This document shows, in pieces, positions 23,984-31,736 of a stretch of 52,045 bases of DNA. Origin of the DNA: Arcobacter sp. (GTDB lineage Bacteria > Campylobacterota > Campylobacteria > Campylobacterales > Arcobacteraceae); contig QKDL01000088.1 of assembly GCA_003252105.1 (NCBI GenBank), positions 1 to 52,045 of the forward strand, read 5' to 3'. Made by a program: the position numbers and the translations under genes. The notes below the pieces were generated by a model that saw nothing but the letters and a program-made list of their open reading frames with translations, was not told the DNA's origin and made no database searches. How positions within the stretch are numbered: position 1 is the stretch's first letter; every line of letters starts with the position of its first letter.

Positions 23984-24811
23984 AGATAGAAGTCTAGTTA
24001 CTACGTTTTGATTAATATTGTTTGATTGTGCAGCGGCATAAGCACCAACTTGTGCTAAAACATTTTGTTTACTAAAATTTGAAACCTCTTTTGCATAATC
24101 AATATCAGTTAATATTGAACTAGACTCTCTTGTTTGAGTATATTGAGTTAAAAGATTAGTAGATGAACTTTGAAGTTGATTTTGCGTTGAACCAAAATCT
24201 GCTCTAAAATCATTTACTGTATTAATCGCATTGTCAACTTGGTCTAAATAACTTCTTGCAGTTGAAGCATCAAAAGTTGAAGCATCTTGATTTAATAAAT
24301 TGCTTAATCCTACACCTAAAGTATTAGATTGTACACTTCCACCTTCAATAATATCTTCACTAGAAGAACCTAATTGAAATTGTTGACCATTTGTTGCACT
24401 TTGGTCATCTGCTGCATTTTGTAGTAGTGTCTCACCGTTGTAGTTTGTACTACTAGCAATATTGTCAAAGTTTTTCAATAAATCTTTTATCTCAGTTAAC
24501 AGAGCGTCTCTTCCATCTTGTGATGTTGTATCTGTTGATGCTTGTAAAAGTTTTTCTTTTACTGTATCTAAAATATTTGATTGCTCAGATATTGCTTGAT
24601 CTCCAATTTGAGTTAAAGCAATTGCACTGTTTGCATTATCAATTGATTGCGAAACAGCATTTGATTCAGCAGTTAAGTTAGCAGATATAGCTAACGATGA
24701 AGCATCATCTGATGCTTTTGTAATCTCTAAACCTGTAGCAATCCTATTTAAAGATTGATTTAAATTGACATAAGGACTCTGATCAAGTTGAATATTGTTA
24801 TTTACTTGCAT
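23981..24811 (-). CDS. Flagellin
   Basis: The 276-residue protein is a short flagellin with only the D0/D1 helices. The N-terminal region has Ser-Leu-Asn-Arg-Ile-Ala-Thr-Gly-Leu and Ala-Ser-Asp-Asp-Ala-Ser-Ser-Leu-Ala-Ile. The C-terminus has Asp-Ile-Asp-Tyr-Ala-Lys-Glu and Asn-Val-Leu-Ala-Gln-Val-Gly-Ala-Tyr-Ala-Ala-Ala-Gln. The variable surface domain is reduced to a short loop, so this filament subunit has little exposed decoration. Its ATG follows a strong AAGGAG site. No sigma28-type promoter (GCCGATAA-like) is visible upstream. The FliW encoded at 6463 would control its translation with CsrA. Confidence 0.95.
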   Translation of the reverse strand: MQVNNNIQLDQSPYVNLNQSLNRIATGLEITKASDDASSLAISANLTAESNAVSQSIDNANSAIALTQIGDQAISEQSNILDTVKEKLLQASTDTTSQDGRDALLTEIKDLLKNFDNIASSTNYNGETLLQNAADDQSATNGQQFQLGSSSEDIIEGGSVQSNTLGVGLSNLLNQDASTFDASTARSYLDQVDNAINTVNDFRADFGSTQNQLQSSSTNLLTQYTQTRESSSILTDIDYAKEVSNFSKQNVLAQVGAYAAAQSNNINQNVVTRLLS

Positions 24812-24896
24812 AATTTACTCCTTATAGTTTTCCTTATTATTATTCTATTACTACTAAGTTTAATTTAAGATTAACTGTAAAAATTAGTTATTTTTT

Positions 24897-26183
24897 CTAT
24901 TTTGAGGGTTTAATTTCTTTTAATTCAGAAGCATTTTTAATAATATCAATACCAAATTTATTCCTTAATTTTTGTATTTGATTTGATAATTCTCTTTTTT
25001 TTACATCGTTTTCATATTCGAAGATATCATATGTAAAATCTTTTGGATTTGAAAAGTTATATACTGTAAGGTTCAGTTGTATAACCCCATGTGAACGGTG
25101 TGTGTCATTATGTAAAAAAAGTTTTTGCATATTAAACTTAAAATCACTTTCATTGAAAATCCTATTTACATTTATAAAAGCTTTTGATTTTATTTTTGAT
25201 TCATATTTTATTTTTATTGCATAAGTTTGAGGGTTAACTTCTGCTTTTTTTACTAAAAAACTTAAATATCTTGATAAAATTATTACTCTTCTTTTTAATT
25301 CATCTCTATCATAAACGGGGTCAAAGGTTCTACCTATGCCTATAGATTTTTTATCTCTTTGTAAAACTATATTTGTATCATTTACTCCACAAACTCTGTT
25401 ATATAACTCAATACCTGGCTTTTTCCATGAATAAAACAACTCTTTTTTCTTTTCAATATCTCCTAAAGTTTTTATTCCATAACCTTTTAATTTTTTTTGA
25501 TAAGCTCTTCCAATACCTGGAAAGTTTTCAATTGGAATATCTCGTGTAAAATTTTTTATACACTCTTTTGAGATATATTTTACCCCATTGGGTTTGGCAT
25601 ATTCTGTTATAAGTTTTGATAAATATTTAGAATGGGCAATCCCTATAGAAATAGGTAAATCTAACTCTTTTTTTATCTTTTTTTTGAGTTTAAAAGCGAA
25701 CTCTTCTACTTCATCCTCTTTTATATATCCTCTTAAATCTCCAAAAAATTCATCTATAGAAAACTGCTCTACTAGAGGAATTTCATTTTGTAAAAGTACA
25801 AAAAGTTTATGGGACAATTCATGATACAATGGATAGTTTGGTGGTACCATTTTTAGATTTGGGCATAGTTTTAATGCTTCATTTACACTCATGGCTGTTT
25901 TAACACCATAAGCTCTTGCTTCATAAGAAGCGGTTGTTACGATGCCTCTGATTTTGCCGTTTTCATCTACAAAATATTCTTGAAAAGTTTTTTGACCTTC
26001 ATTTGTAAGAATAGTGCTTACAAAGGAACCACTATTTTGGCTTATTTCCCTTTTCTCTTTTTCTGTTGAAAAAATATTTAAGTTGCTTCTTCCTCCCACT
26101 GCAACAGGAATATTTTCTAAACTTTTATTAAGGGTTCTATGAGCTGATACAAAAAAACAGTCTAAATCTAGGTGTAAAAACAT
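24897..26183 (-). CDS. Y-family DNA polymerase (DinB/Pol IV-like) with an N-terminal insertion
   Basis: Y-family polymerases copy damaged templates. The 428-residue protein has the catalytic Leu-Asp-Leu-Asp-Cys-Phe-Phe (Asp6, Asp8) and Ser-Ile-Asp-Glu-Phe-Phe-Gly-Asp motifs, a Thr-Thr-Ala-Ser-Tyr-Glu-Ala-Arg fingers motif, and a helix-hairpin-helix (Phe-Pro-Gly-Ile-Gly). It ends in a little-finger domain. Between Pro-Val-Ala-Val-Gly-Gly and the fingers motif there is a 40-45 residue insertion rich in Glu, Ser and Thr (roughly residues 32-78) that ordinary DinB proteins lack. The usual Ala after Asp-Glu is Phe here. There is no clear beta-clamp motif at the very end. Confidence 0.9.
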   Translation of the reverse strand: MFLHLDLDCFFVSAHRTLNKSLENIPVAVGGRSNLNIFSTEKEKREISQNSGSFVSTILTNEGQKTFQEYFVDENGKIRGIVTTASYEARAYGVKTAMSVNEALKLCPNLKMVPPNYPLYHELSHKLFVLLQNEIPLVEQFSIDEFFGDLRGYIKEDEVEEFAFKLKKKIKKELDLPISIGIAHSKYLSKLITEYAKPNGVKYISKECIKNFTRDIPIENFPGIGRAYQKKLKGYGIKTLGDIEKKKELFYSWKKPGIELYNRVCGVNDTNIVLQRDKKSIGIGRTFDPVYDRDELKRRVIILSRYLSFLVKKAEVNPQTYAIKIKYESKIKSKAFINVNRIFNESDFKFNMQKLFLHNDTHRSHGVIQLNLTVYNFSNPKDFTYDIFEYENDVKKRELSNQIQKLRNKFGIDIIKNASELKEIKPSK

Positions 26184-26236
26184 ATTGAAATTTTATCACA
26201 AAATATATCAAAATGCAATAAAATTTCAAAGTGTAA

Positions 26237-27316
26237 TTAAATATGATAGTCTGGAGTGTTATCTTTCCATTCAAAAATAAAGCACATTGGAAGTTGGCTT
26301 TTTTTGTTTAACCAAAGTGCAGTTATCGTAGCAGATGTAAAAATTGACAAGATAGCAACAGCAGAAGCAAAAGCTAGTGTAGAAAGACCACTTAATCCTT
26401 GTCCAACAGTACATCCTATAGATAAAACACCACCACAACCCATAAGTGCTCCACCTATCATATTGTATTGAAGTTTTTTCTGACCTTTTGTTGATGTACA
26501 TCCAAAGCTATATCTTCTATTTATTCTTGACATTAAAAATGCTCCTGCTAAAACACCTAATACCAAACAAACAGAAAAGCTTAAATCATAAGCTTGATAG
26601 TTCATAAAAAACTCTAAAGTTTTACCTGTAGGAAATACATAAGATAAAGCTTCTAAATCAACAATTCTTTCTATACTTTCAGCACCTAATACACCTGTAA
26701 TATACCAAGCAACAGCAACTCCTAATCCCATCAAAACTCCATCCCATAATGAGATAAGTCTATTTGCTTTTTTTACTAAAAAGTATAATAAAGCTACTAA
26801 AATAATCACAACTACATAGATATTCATAGTGATATTTCCTAAAAAAGAAGACCATTCTATAAGGGTTTGATTATTTGTAATTGGTTCAAATAAACCTCTA
26901 CTAAAACCTTTTGCTGTAGCAAAAGCAAAAATACCTGTAAATACAATAACTACTAAAGAGTGAATATCCCCTTGGGCAAATTTGATTAGATGTCTGTTAC
27001 TACAACCATCAGCAAGCATCATACCTACACCAAACAATAATCCACCAAATATGATAGAAAAATAGTTTATATTGTCTCTATAGTAATTTGATTCTGTTAA
27101 ATCGATCTCATAAACAGAGGCAATAATAGCGGTAGAGATTATAGCAACGATTATTGCCATAATAACAGATGAACCTCTCATAGTTGATTTTGTAAGTATA
27201 TAATCTTTTATAGAACCACTAAAGCAAAACTGGTTCTTTTGTGCAATTGCACCAAGTAATAATCCTAAAATAAATCCTAAGATATTAACTAATTGATATA
27301 TTTCTAATTGTGGCAT
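26237..27316 (-). CDS. YeeE/YedE-family sulfur-compound transporter
   Basis: The 359-residue membrane protein has about ten hydrophobic helices and two family signatures. These are Gly-Cys-Ser-Asn-Arg-His-Leu-Ile-Lys-Phe-Ala-Gln-Gly near residue 104 and Ile-Gly-Cys-Thr-Val-Gly-Gln-Gly-Leu-Ser-Gly-Leu-Ser-Thr near residue 300. Both have the conserved Cys that relays thiosulfate in characterised YeeE. The early Gln-Lys-Asn-Gln-Phe-Cys-Phe-Ser-Gly also holds a conserved Cys. Thiosulfate import is the best guess, with tRNA-selenium or sulfite-related roles possible. It has tandem repeats upstream (27387-27406) and stands alone. Confidence 0.9.
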   Translation of the reverse strand: MPQLEIYQLVNILGFILGLLLGAIAQKNQFCFSGSIKDYILTKSTMRGSSVIMAIIVAIISTAIIASVYEIDLTESNYYRDNINYFSIIFGGLLFGVGMMLADGCSNRHLIKFAQGDIHSLVVIVFTGIFAFATAKGFSRGLFEPITNNQTLIEWSSFLGNITMNIYVVVIILVALLYFLVKKANRLISLWDGVLMGLGVAVAWYITGVLGAESIERIVDLEALSYVFPTGKTLEFFMNYQAYDLSFSVCLVLGVLAGAFLMSRINRRYSFGCTSTKGQKKLQYNMIGGALMGCGGVLSIGCTVGQGLSGLSTLAFASAVAILSIFTSATITALWLNKKSQLPMCFIFEWKDNTPDYHI

Positions 27317-27386
27317 ATTTTTTCCTATCTAAATAAAAAAATCTTATATTCAATATAAAGATGGATTATATAATATGTTTGATAAA

Positions 27387-27406
27387 TTTAATTAAGTTTA
27401 ATTAAC
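27387..27406. promoter_or_regulatory. Tandem 10-bp repeats upstream of yeeE
   Basis: TTTAATTAAG (27387-27396) and TTTAATTAAC (27397-27406) are adjacent direct repeats that each hold the palindrome TTAATTAA. They lie about 70 bases upstream of the yeeE start, where an operator would be expected. The sequence is pure A/T apart from the ends, so chance is possible. Confidence 0.35.
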
Positions 27407-27442
27407 TTATGAAAAATTTTTAAGAATATTTAAAAGATGATA

Positions 27443-27472
27443 AAAGGTACACAATAATATTTGTGTACCTTT
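27443..27472 (-). terminator. Intrinsic terminator of the dienelactone hydrolase gene
   Basis: AAAGGTACACAA (27443-27454) and TTGTGTACCTTT (27461-27472) form a perfect 12-bp stem with a six-base loop, followed on the minus strand by TTTTATC. It begins four bases after the gene's stop and is one of the clearest terminators in the window. Confidence 0.8.
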
Positions 27473-27475
27473 GTA

Positions 27476-28207
27476 TTATTTTAAAGTTTCATTTAAAACT
27501 TCAACAAATCTATTCCAAGAACTTTTATCCGCTTTTTCATGATAACTAGCAGAACCAAACACTGTAAATGCATGAGGTGCTCCACTATATGTTATCATCT
27601 CATGTGGAATTTTTCTTTCTTCTAATTGTTGAGCTAGATTAGCAAAATCTTGGATGGGTACTACTTTATCAGCAGTACCATGAAATACAACAACACTACC
27701 TTTTATATTTGAATAATCTTGACCTTTAGGTGTATTAAGACCTCCATGAAAAGGTATAAATGATTTTAAATCTGCCCCTGAACGAGCCATCTCTAATATT
27801 GCAGCACCACCAAAACAATACCCTGTGCCAATAGAGTTGTTTATATTTGCTCCTAAATTTTTAGCTTCATTTAATCCTGCATTTAGAAGTTTTCTCATTT
27901 TTTCTCTATCTTTGTATAGTCCAGATGTAAGAGCTTTTTTATCTTCCAAAGCAGTAGGTCGAATACCTTTTCCATATAAATCAACTGCAAATGTTGCATA
28001 ACCTAAATCATAAAGCATTTGGGCTCTTTTTACTTCATAGTCAGTTAAACCATCCCAGTCATGTACCATAAAAACAAGGGGTGCATTTTTGGATGGAGAA
28101 CTATAGTATCCTTCATATTCTTTCCCATCAACATCATATGTAACAAAGCCTTGTGTGGCAAAAAGAATAGAAGATAACAACACTAAAAAAGACAAAATCT
28201 TTTTCAT
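27476..28207 (-). CDS. Secreted dienelactone hydrolase-family esterase
   Basis: The 243-residue alpha/beta-hydrolase has a signal peptide ending in Leu-Phe-Ala-Thr, so it is probably periplasmic. The nucleophile is Cys in Gly-Tyr-Cys-Phe-Gly-Gly near residue 129, as in dienelactone hydrolases. An Asp follows in Gly-Thr-Ala-Asp-Lys-Val-Val-Pro, and the His is in Gly-Ala-Pro-His-Ala-Phe. Arg-Ala-Gln near residue 62 is also a family feature. Substrates of secreted family members are mostly unknown. It stands alone with its own terminator. Confidence 0.9.
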   Translation of the reverse strand: MKKILSFLVLLSSILFATQGFVTYDVDGKEYEGYYSSPSKNAPLVFMVHDWDGLTDYEVKRAQMLYDLGYATFAVDLYGKGIRPTALEDKKALTSGLYKDREKMRKLLNAGLNEAKNLGANINNSIGTGYCFGGAAILEMARSGADLKSFIPFHGGLNTPKGQDYSNIKGSVVVFHGTADKVVPIQDFANLAQQLEERKIPHEMITYSGAPHAFTVFGSASYHEKADKSSWNRFVEVLNETLK

Positions 28208-28288
28208 AAGAACTCCTTTTTTATAAATATAAAAATTATATTATTAGAAGTTAGATTTGTAACTTAAGAATTTTTTTTAGTAATAGGT

Positions 28289-28314
28289 TTTATAATGTAT
28301 TTAAACATTATAAA
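28289..28314 (+). promoter_or_regulatory. 10-bp inverted repeat covering the -10 and ribosome site of the phosphatase gene
   Basis: TTTATAATGT (28289-28298) and ACATTATAAA (28305-28314) form a perfect stem. The left arm contains TATAAT and the right arm ends in the AAAGG ribosome site that precedes the TTG at 28323. It can be an operator or a translational hairpin, and it resembles the one at 577-599. Confidence 0.45.
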
Positions 28315-28322
28315 GGCAAAAC

Positions 28323-28781
28323 TTGGAAACAATCATAAATCTAATAAAAGTAAATGAAAAACTGTTTACTTCAGGGCAGCCTACAAAAGAGCAGTTTGAT
28401 TTAATAGCTGCAAGTCATTTTGATGTGGTGATAAACCTTGCGTTAGCCACAAGTGAAAATAGACTTGAAGATGAAGATGATATTGTGACAAGTTTAAGTA
28501 TGAATTATTTTCATATACCAGTTGATTTTGAAACACCAACATTAAAAAATCTAAACGATTTTTTACATCTTTTATACTCTTTAAGAGACAAAAAAGTTTG
28601 GGTTCATTGTATGAAAAATTATAGGGTCTCAGCTTTTATGTATGTTTATCATAAATATATCTTTCAAACACCTTTTGATGAGATAAATCTTGATATTTTT
28701 AATGAGTGGCAACCAAGTACAAAATGGCAAGATATTATGAAAACTCCTATGGAACAATTAAATTTAGATTTTATAAATTAA
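28323..28781 (+). CDS. Tyrosine-phosphatase-like protein with a shortened P-loop
   Basis: The 152-residue product (TTG start) has the fold signature of dual-specificity phosphatases: Leu-Phe-Thr-Ser-Gly-Gln-Pro-Thr near residue 15, then Val-Val-Ile-Asn-Leu-Ala, and His-Ile-Pro-Val-Asp-Phe. The catalytic strand Val-Trp-Val-His-Cys-Met-Lys-Asn-Tyr-Arg-Val-Ser has only four residues between Cys and Arg, not the usual five. Similar Cys-x-x-Asn-x-Arg variants occur in the family of phosphatases linked to beta-lactamase-like hydrolases. Activity is uncertain, and substrate and role are unknown. Confidence 0.72.
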   Translation: METIINLIKVNEKLFTSGQPTKEQFDLIAASHFDVVINLALATSENRLEDEDDIVTSLSMNYFHIPVDFETPTLKNLNDFLHLLYSLRDKKVWVHCMKNYRVSAFMYVYHKYIFQTPFDEINLDIFNEWQPSTKWQDIMKTPMEQLNLDFIN

Positions 28782-28851
28782 ATGCTTATTTAGGCACCTT
28801 TGGGTATTATTGCCCACTTAAATATAAATCTTTTTTACAAATGGACTAAAA

Positions 28852-29958
28852 TTGAAAATAGAGACTAAAGTTGCAAAATTTAAAGAACCACTATATTTAG
28901 AAAGTGGAAGACTACTAGAATCTTTTGAACTTGTTTACGAAACTTATGGTGAATTAAATGAAGATAAATCTAATGTAATAGTGATTTGCCATGCCTTAGC
29001 AGGAAGTCATCACGCAGCAGGACGATATGCAGATGAAGCAAAGCCTGGATGGTGGGATAAGTTTATAGGTGATGGAAAAGCAGTAGATACAAGAAAATAT
29101 TTTGTTATTTGTTCAAATAATATAGGTAGTACTTTTGGTTCTACAAATCCTTTGAGTATTGATCCCTCAACAGGTAAAGAGTATAGACTAAAATTCCCAG
29201 TTTTAACTGTATCTGATATAGTCAAAGCACAAATGAAACTTTACAAAAGCCTAGGAATCACAAAAGCAAAAGCAGTAATTGGTGGTAGTATGGGTGGTAT
29301 GCAAGCTCTATGTTACTCTATAGAGCAAGCAGATTTTGCAGAACATGTATTTGCAATGGCAACAACAGCATATACAAGACCTTGGGCAATAGCTATAAAT
29401 AAACTAGCAATAGAATCAATCAGACATGATAAAGCTTTTAAAGATGGTTTTTACAAAAAAGATGATTTAGTTGCAAATGGTTTACCAGGTCTTGCAATAG
29501 GTAGAATGGCAGGACTTATAGCATATTTAAGTCCAGGATTATTTAATAAAAAGTTTGGAAGAGATTATTCTAGAACGGATGGTTTATATGAGCTTTTTGG
29601 AAGATTTGAGATTGAAAGATATTTAGAATATAATGCATACAATTTTCCAAAGGTTTTTGATCCCTTATGTTATTTATATATTTGTAAAACTATGAATATC
29701 TTTGATGCAGGAAGAAACGAAGACACCCTTGAAAACTCTTTTAAAAAGGTAAAATGTAAACTTCATCTTATCTCTTTTAAAGATGATATGCTTTTTTTCC
29801 CAGAAGAGATGGAAGAGATAAGAGATATTATGATAAAACTAGGAAAAGAAGAACAACTAACATACAAGATGATAGATAGCCAATCAGGACACGACTCTTT
29901 TTTAGTAGAGGTTGAGAAGTTTAATGATTATGTTATCGATATATTGGAGAATAAATAA
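28852..29958 (+). CDS. metX: Homoserine O-acetyltransferase (methionine synthesis)
   Basis: MetX acetylates homoserine with acetyl-CoA, the first dedicated step of methionine synthesis by direct sulfhydrylation. The 368-residue alpha/beta-hydrolase has the nucleophile elbow Gly-Gly-Ser-Met-Gly-Gly-Met-Gln (Ser near residue 147), the Tyr-Glu-Thr-Tyr-Gly and Cys-His-Ala-Leu-Ala-Gly phrases, and a final Ser-Gly-His-Asp-Ser-Phe with the catalytic His. Start is a TTG. It ends exactly at the xseB ATG, so the two genes are coupled. Confidence 0.95.
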   Translation: MKIETKVAKFKEPLYLESGRLLESFELVYETYGELNEDKSNVIVICHALAGSHHAAGRYADEAKPGWWDKFIGDGKAVDTRKYFVICSNNIGSTFGSTNPLSIDPSTGKEYRLKFPVLTVSDIVKAQMKLYKSLGITKAKAVIGGSMGGMQALCYSIEQADFAEHVFAMATTAYTRPWAIAINKLAIESIRHDKAFKDGFYKKDDLVANGLPGLAIGRMAGLIAYLSPGLFNKKFGRDYSRTDGLYELFGRFEIERYLEYNAYNFPKVFDPLCYLYICKTMNIFDAGRNEDTLENSFKKVKCKLHLISFKDDMLFFPEEMEEIRDIMIKLGKEEQLTYKMIDSQSGHDSFLVEVEKFNDYVIDILENK

Positions 29959-30173
29959 TGAGTGAAAATATAGAAAAATTAGAAGAAAAGCTAAGCTTTG
30001 AGCAAAAAATCATAAAAGCAAAAGAGCTTTTAGAAAAACTAACAAACCCAGAAATAACCCTAAGTGATTCACTTGAAGTTTATAAAACAGGGATGAAAGA
30101 GCTAGAAGAAGCACAAAAAGAGCTAGAAGAAGCAAAACTTATCTTTACACAACTAGAAAAAACAAACTCTTAA
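29958..30173 (+). CDS. xseB: Exodeoxyribonuclease VII small subunit
   Basis: XseB pairs with XseA to degrade single-stranded DNA. The 71-residue, fully helical product shows Leu-Glu-Lys-Leu-Thr-Asn-Pro-Glu-Ile-Thr-Leu-Ser-Asp-Ser-Leu-Glu-Val-Tyr-Lys and a coiled coil with repeated Glu-Glu-Ala-Gln-Lys-Glu-Leu, exactly the family pattern. It overlaps the metX stop by one base. xseA is not in this window. Bases 30174-30250 separate it from radC. Confidence 0.93.
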   Translation: MSENIEKLEEKLSFEQKIIKAKELLEKLTNPEITLSDSLEVYKTGMKELEEAQKELEEAKLIFTQLEKTNS

Positions 30174-30221
30174 AAAATATTGCAAAATGTTATATTTTTA
30201 AGCTAACATTATAAAACTTGA

Positions 30222-30251
30222 TAAACTTCCTTTTTGATTAGGGGAAGTTTA
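30222..30251 (+). promoter_or_regulatory. Stem-loop covering the radC ribosome-binding site
   Basis: TAAACTTCC (30222-30230) pairs with GGAAGTTTA (30243-30251), whose last base is the A of the radC ATG. The ribosome site AGGGGA at 30240-30245 lies partly in the stem and partly in the loop. If the RNA folds this way, translation start would be hidden until it is opened. Confidence 0.5.
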
Positions 30252-30913
30252 TGAAATCGATAAAACAATTACAAACAATAGATAAGCCCAGAGAAAGACT
30301 TCTAAAATATGGATTAAGTTCTCTTAAAAACTATGAGCTTATAGCCATACTTTTAGGAAGTGGAGTAAAGGGAAAAGATATCATAAAACTCTCCCGTGAG
30401 ATAGAAAGATTTTTTGATACAGATTTTGAAACTATAGATTTAAAATCCCTACAAAACATACATGGATTAGGAACAGTAAAAGCTTCACAAATCCTAAGTG
30501 CTATAGAACTAAGCCGTAGATACCTGATAAAAGAACCCCACAGAAAAATATCTTGTGCCAATGATGTTTTTGAAGAGTTAAAACCATACAAATACAAACA
30601 ACAAGAGTATTTCTTGGCTTTATACTTAGATGGAGCAAATAATCTATACGAAACAAAAGTGATAACAATAGGAACCCTAAATCAAAGCCTAGTTCACCCA
30701 AGAGAAGTATTTAGCCAAGCAATTGAGAAAAGATGCGCCAGCATAATAGTAGCCCACAACCACCCAAGTGGTATTTTAGAAGCTAGCAGAGAAGATATAG
30801 AAGTAACACAAAGACTAAAAGAATCAGGCAAAATCTTAGGTATAGAACTACTTGACCATATAATCTTCACAAAAGACGCCTTTGTAAGTTTAAAAGAAGA
30901 GGGTGTTTTATGA
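30251..30913 (+). CDS. radC: RadC-family JAB1/MPN metalloprotein
   Basis: The 220-residue protein has N-terminal helix-hairpin-helix motifs (Ile-His-Gly-Leu-Gly-Thr near residue 75) and a JAB/MPN metal domain. Its motif is Glu...Val-Ala-His-Asn-His-Pro-Ser-Gly and the later Asp in Ile-Glu-Leu-Leu-Asp-His-Ile-Ile. Despite the name, its role in DNA repair is disputed, and related proteins are carried with mobile islands. Its stop overlaps the PemK-like ATG by four bases (ATGA), and codon use becomes more A/C-rich in its middle part. Confidence 0.94.
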   Translation: MKSIKQLQTIDKPRERLLKYGLSSLKNYELIAILLGSGVKGKDIIKLSREIERFFDTDFETIDLKSLQNIHGLGTVKASQILSAIELSRRYLIKEPHRKISCANDVFEELKPYKYKQQEYFLALYLDGANNLYETKVITIGTLNQSLVHPREVFSQAIEKRCASIIVAHNHPSGILEASREDIEVTQRLKESGKILGIELLDHIIFTKDAFVSLKEEGVL

Positions 30914-31293
30914 TAGAAAATGATTTTGATAAATGGAATGAAATAAAAAAGAGAACACAAGATAAAAAAATCACTGCTTATTTTAGAGAAAGAGAAATTT
31001 ATTGGGCTAATATTGGCAAGAATATTGGTAATGAGCAAAATGGTAAAGGTAAAGATTTTATGAGACCACTTTTGATTTTTAGAAAATATAATAATAAACT
31101 TTTTTGTGGAATACCTCTATCAACAACAATAAGAGAAGGTAGCTTTTTTTATAATTTTAATTTTTTAGAAAATAAAGACAGCTGTGCATTATTAGTTCAA
31201 GCTAAAACTTTTGATGTAAAAAGACTTGATAGAAAAATTGGAACAATAAATAAAAATGATTTTGAAAAGTTAGAAATTAAATTTAAAAAATAA
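30910..31293 (+). CDS. PemK/MazF-family toxin-like endoribonuclease
   Basis: The 127-residue product has an N-terminal helix (Trp-Asn-Glu-Ile-Lys-Lys) and a PemK-type SH3-like barrel: Arg-Glu-Ile-Tyr-Trp-Ala-Asn-Ile-Gly, then Arg-Pro-Leu-Leu-Ile-Phe, Ile-Pro-Leu-Ser-Thr-Thr and Lys-Arg-Leu-Asp-Arg-Lys-Ile-Gly. MazF toxins cut mRNA. No antitoxin-like reading frame lies next to it: radC overlaps it upstream and non-coding DNA follows. Solitary members of this form occur near accessory DNA. It could be a retained orphan, or an unrecognised antitoxin may be elsewhere. Confidence 0.8.
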   Translation: MIENDFDKWNEIKKRTQDKKITAYFREREIYWANIGKNIGNEQNGKGKDFMRPLLIFRKYNNKLFCGIPLSTTIREGSFFYNFNFLENKDSCALLVQAKTFDVKRLDRKIGTINKNDFEKLEIKFKK

Positions 31294-31736
31294 ATGAAGT
31301 TATAATTTTCCTCTCTTACAAAGGTAAGAGAGTAGTCCCGAAGGATAATTGTAAAAATATTATATCTAAGAATATTTGTTTTGTCAATTTTTATTTTTTC
31401 TTGAAAATCTGAGATTTCCGCTTCTTCACTTTTTGATGGCAAAAAGTAAAACAAAAAACCACCAACGGCTTCGAAGCCAAAGGTTCCCTCACTTATAATT
31501 TATCATTTCTGATTTGTAAAACTCATATAAAATTATGCTTTTGAGCATATTTCTTATATTCAAACAGTTGCAAATCTTTTTCGAAAAGAGAAATAAACGC
31601 TCGGCTTCTGTAGATGTTGGGTTGGGGATAAGGTTGTTTTCTTTTTTGATTTATAAAACTATTTTATATTTTAGCCATATCACTACTATGTTTGAGTAAA
31701 ATAATATTCTTAAATTTATAATACCTTGGAAAATAA
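31294..31736. other. 443-bp non-coding stretch with several hairpins
   Basis: No frame here has a good start and recognisable product. It holds a 9-bp hairpin (CTCTCTTAC 31311-31319 with GTAAGAGAG 31324-31332), the palindrome GGCTTCGAAGCC (31467-31478), TATGCT/AGCATA (31534-31549) and a TTTTCGAAAA element. Patches such as 31455-31490 and 31590-31640 are richer in G/C than surrounding spacers. It may be a structured RNA or a remnant of a dispersed repeat at the left edge of the restriction island. Confidence 0.5.

Noticed and set aside
24812-24896. Sigma28 or sigma54 promoter for flagellin
   Set aside because: Neither GG-N10-GC nor a GCCGATAA-like -10 is present. Some Arcobacter members are reported to lack both factors.
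31197-31454. Minus-strand frame as an antitoxin for PemK
   Set aside because: It largely overlaps the toxin's 3' end, lacks a ribosome site and shows no antitoxin-like motifs.
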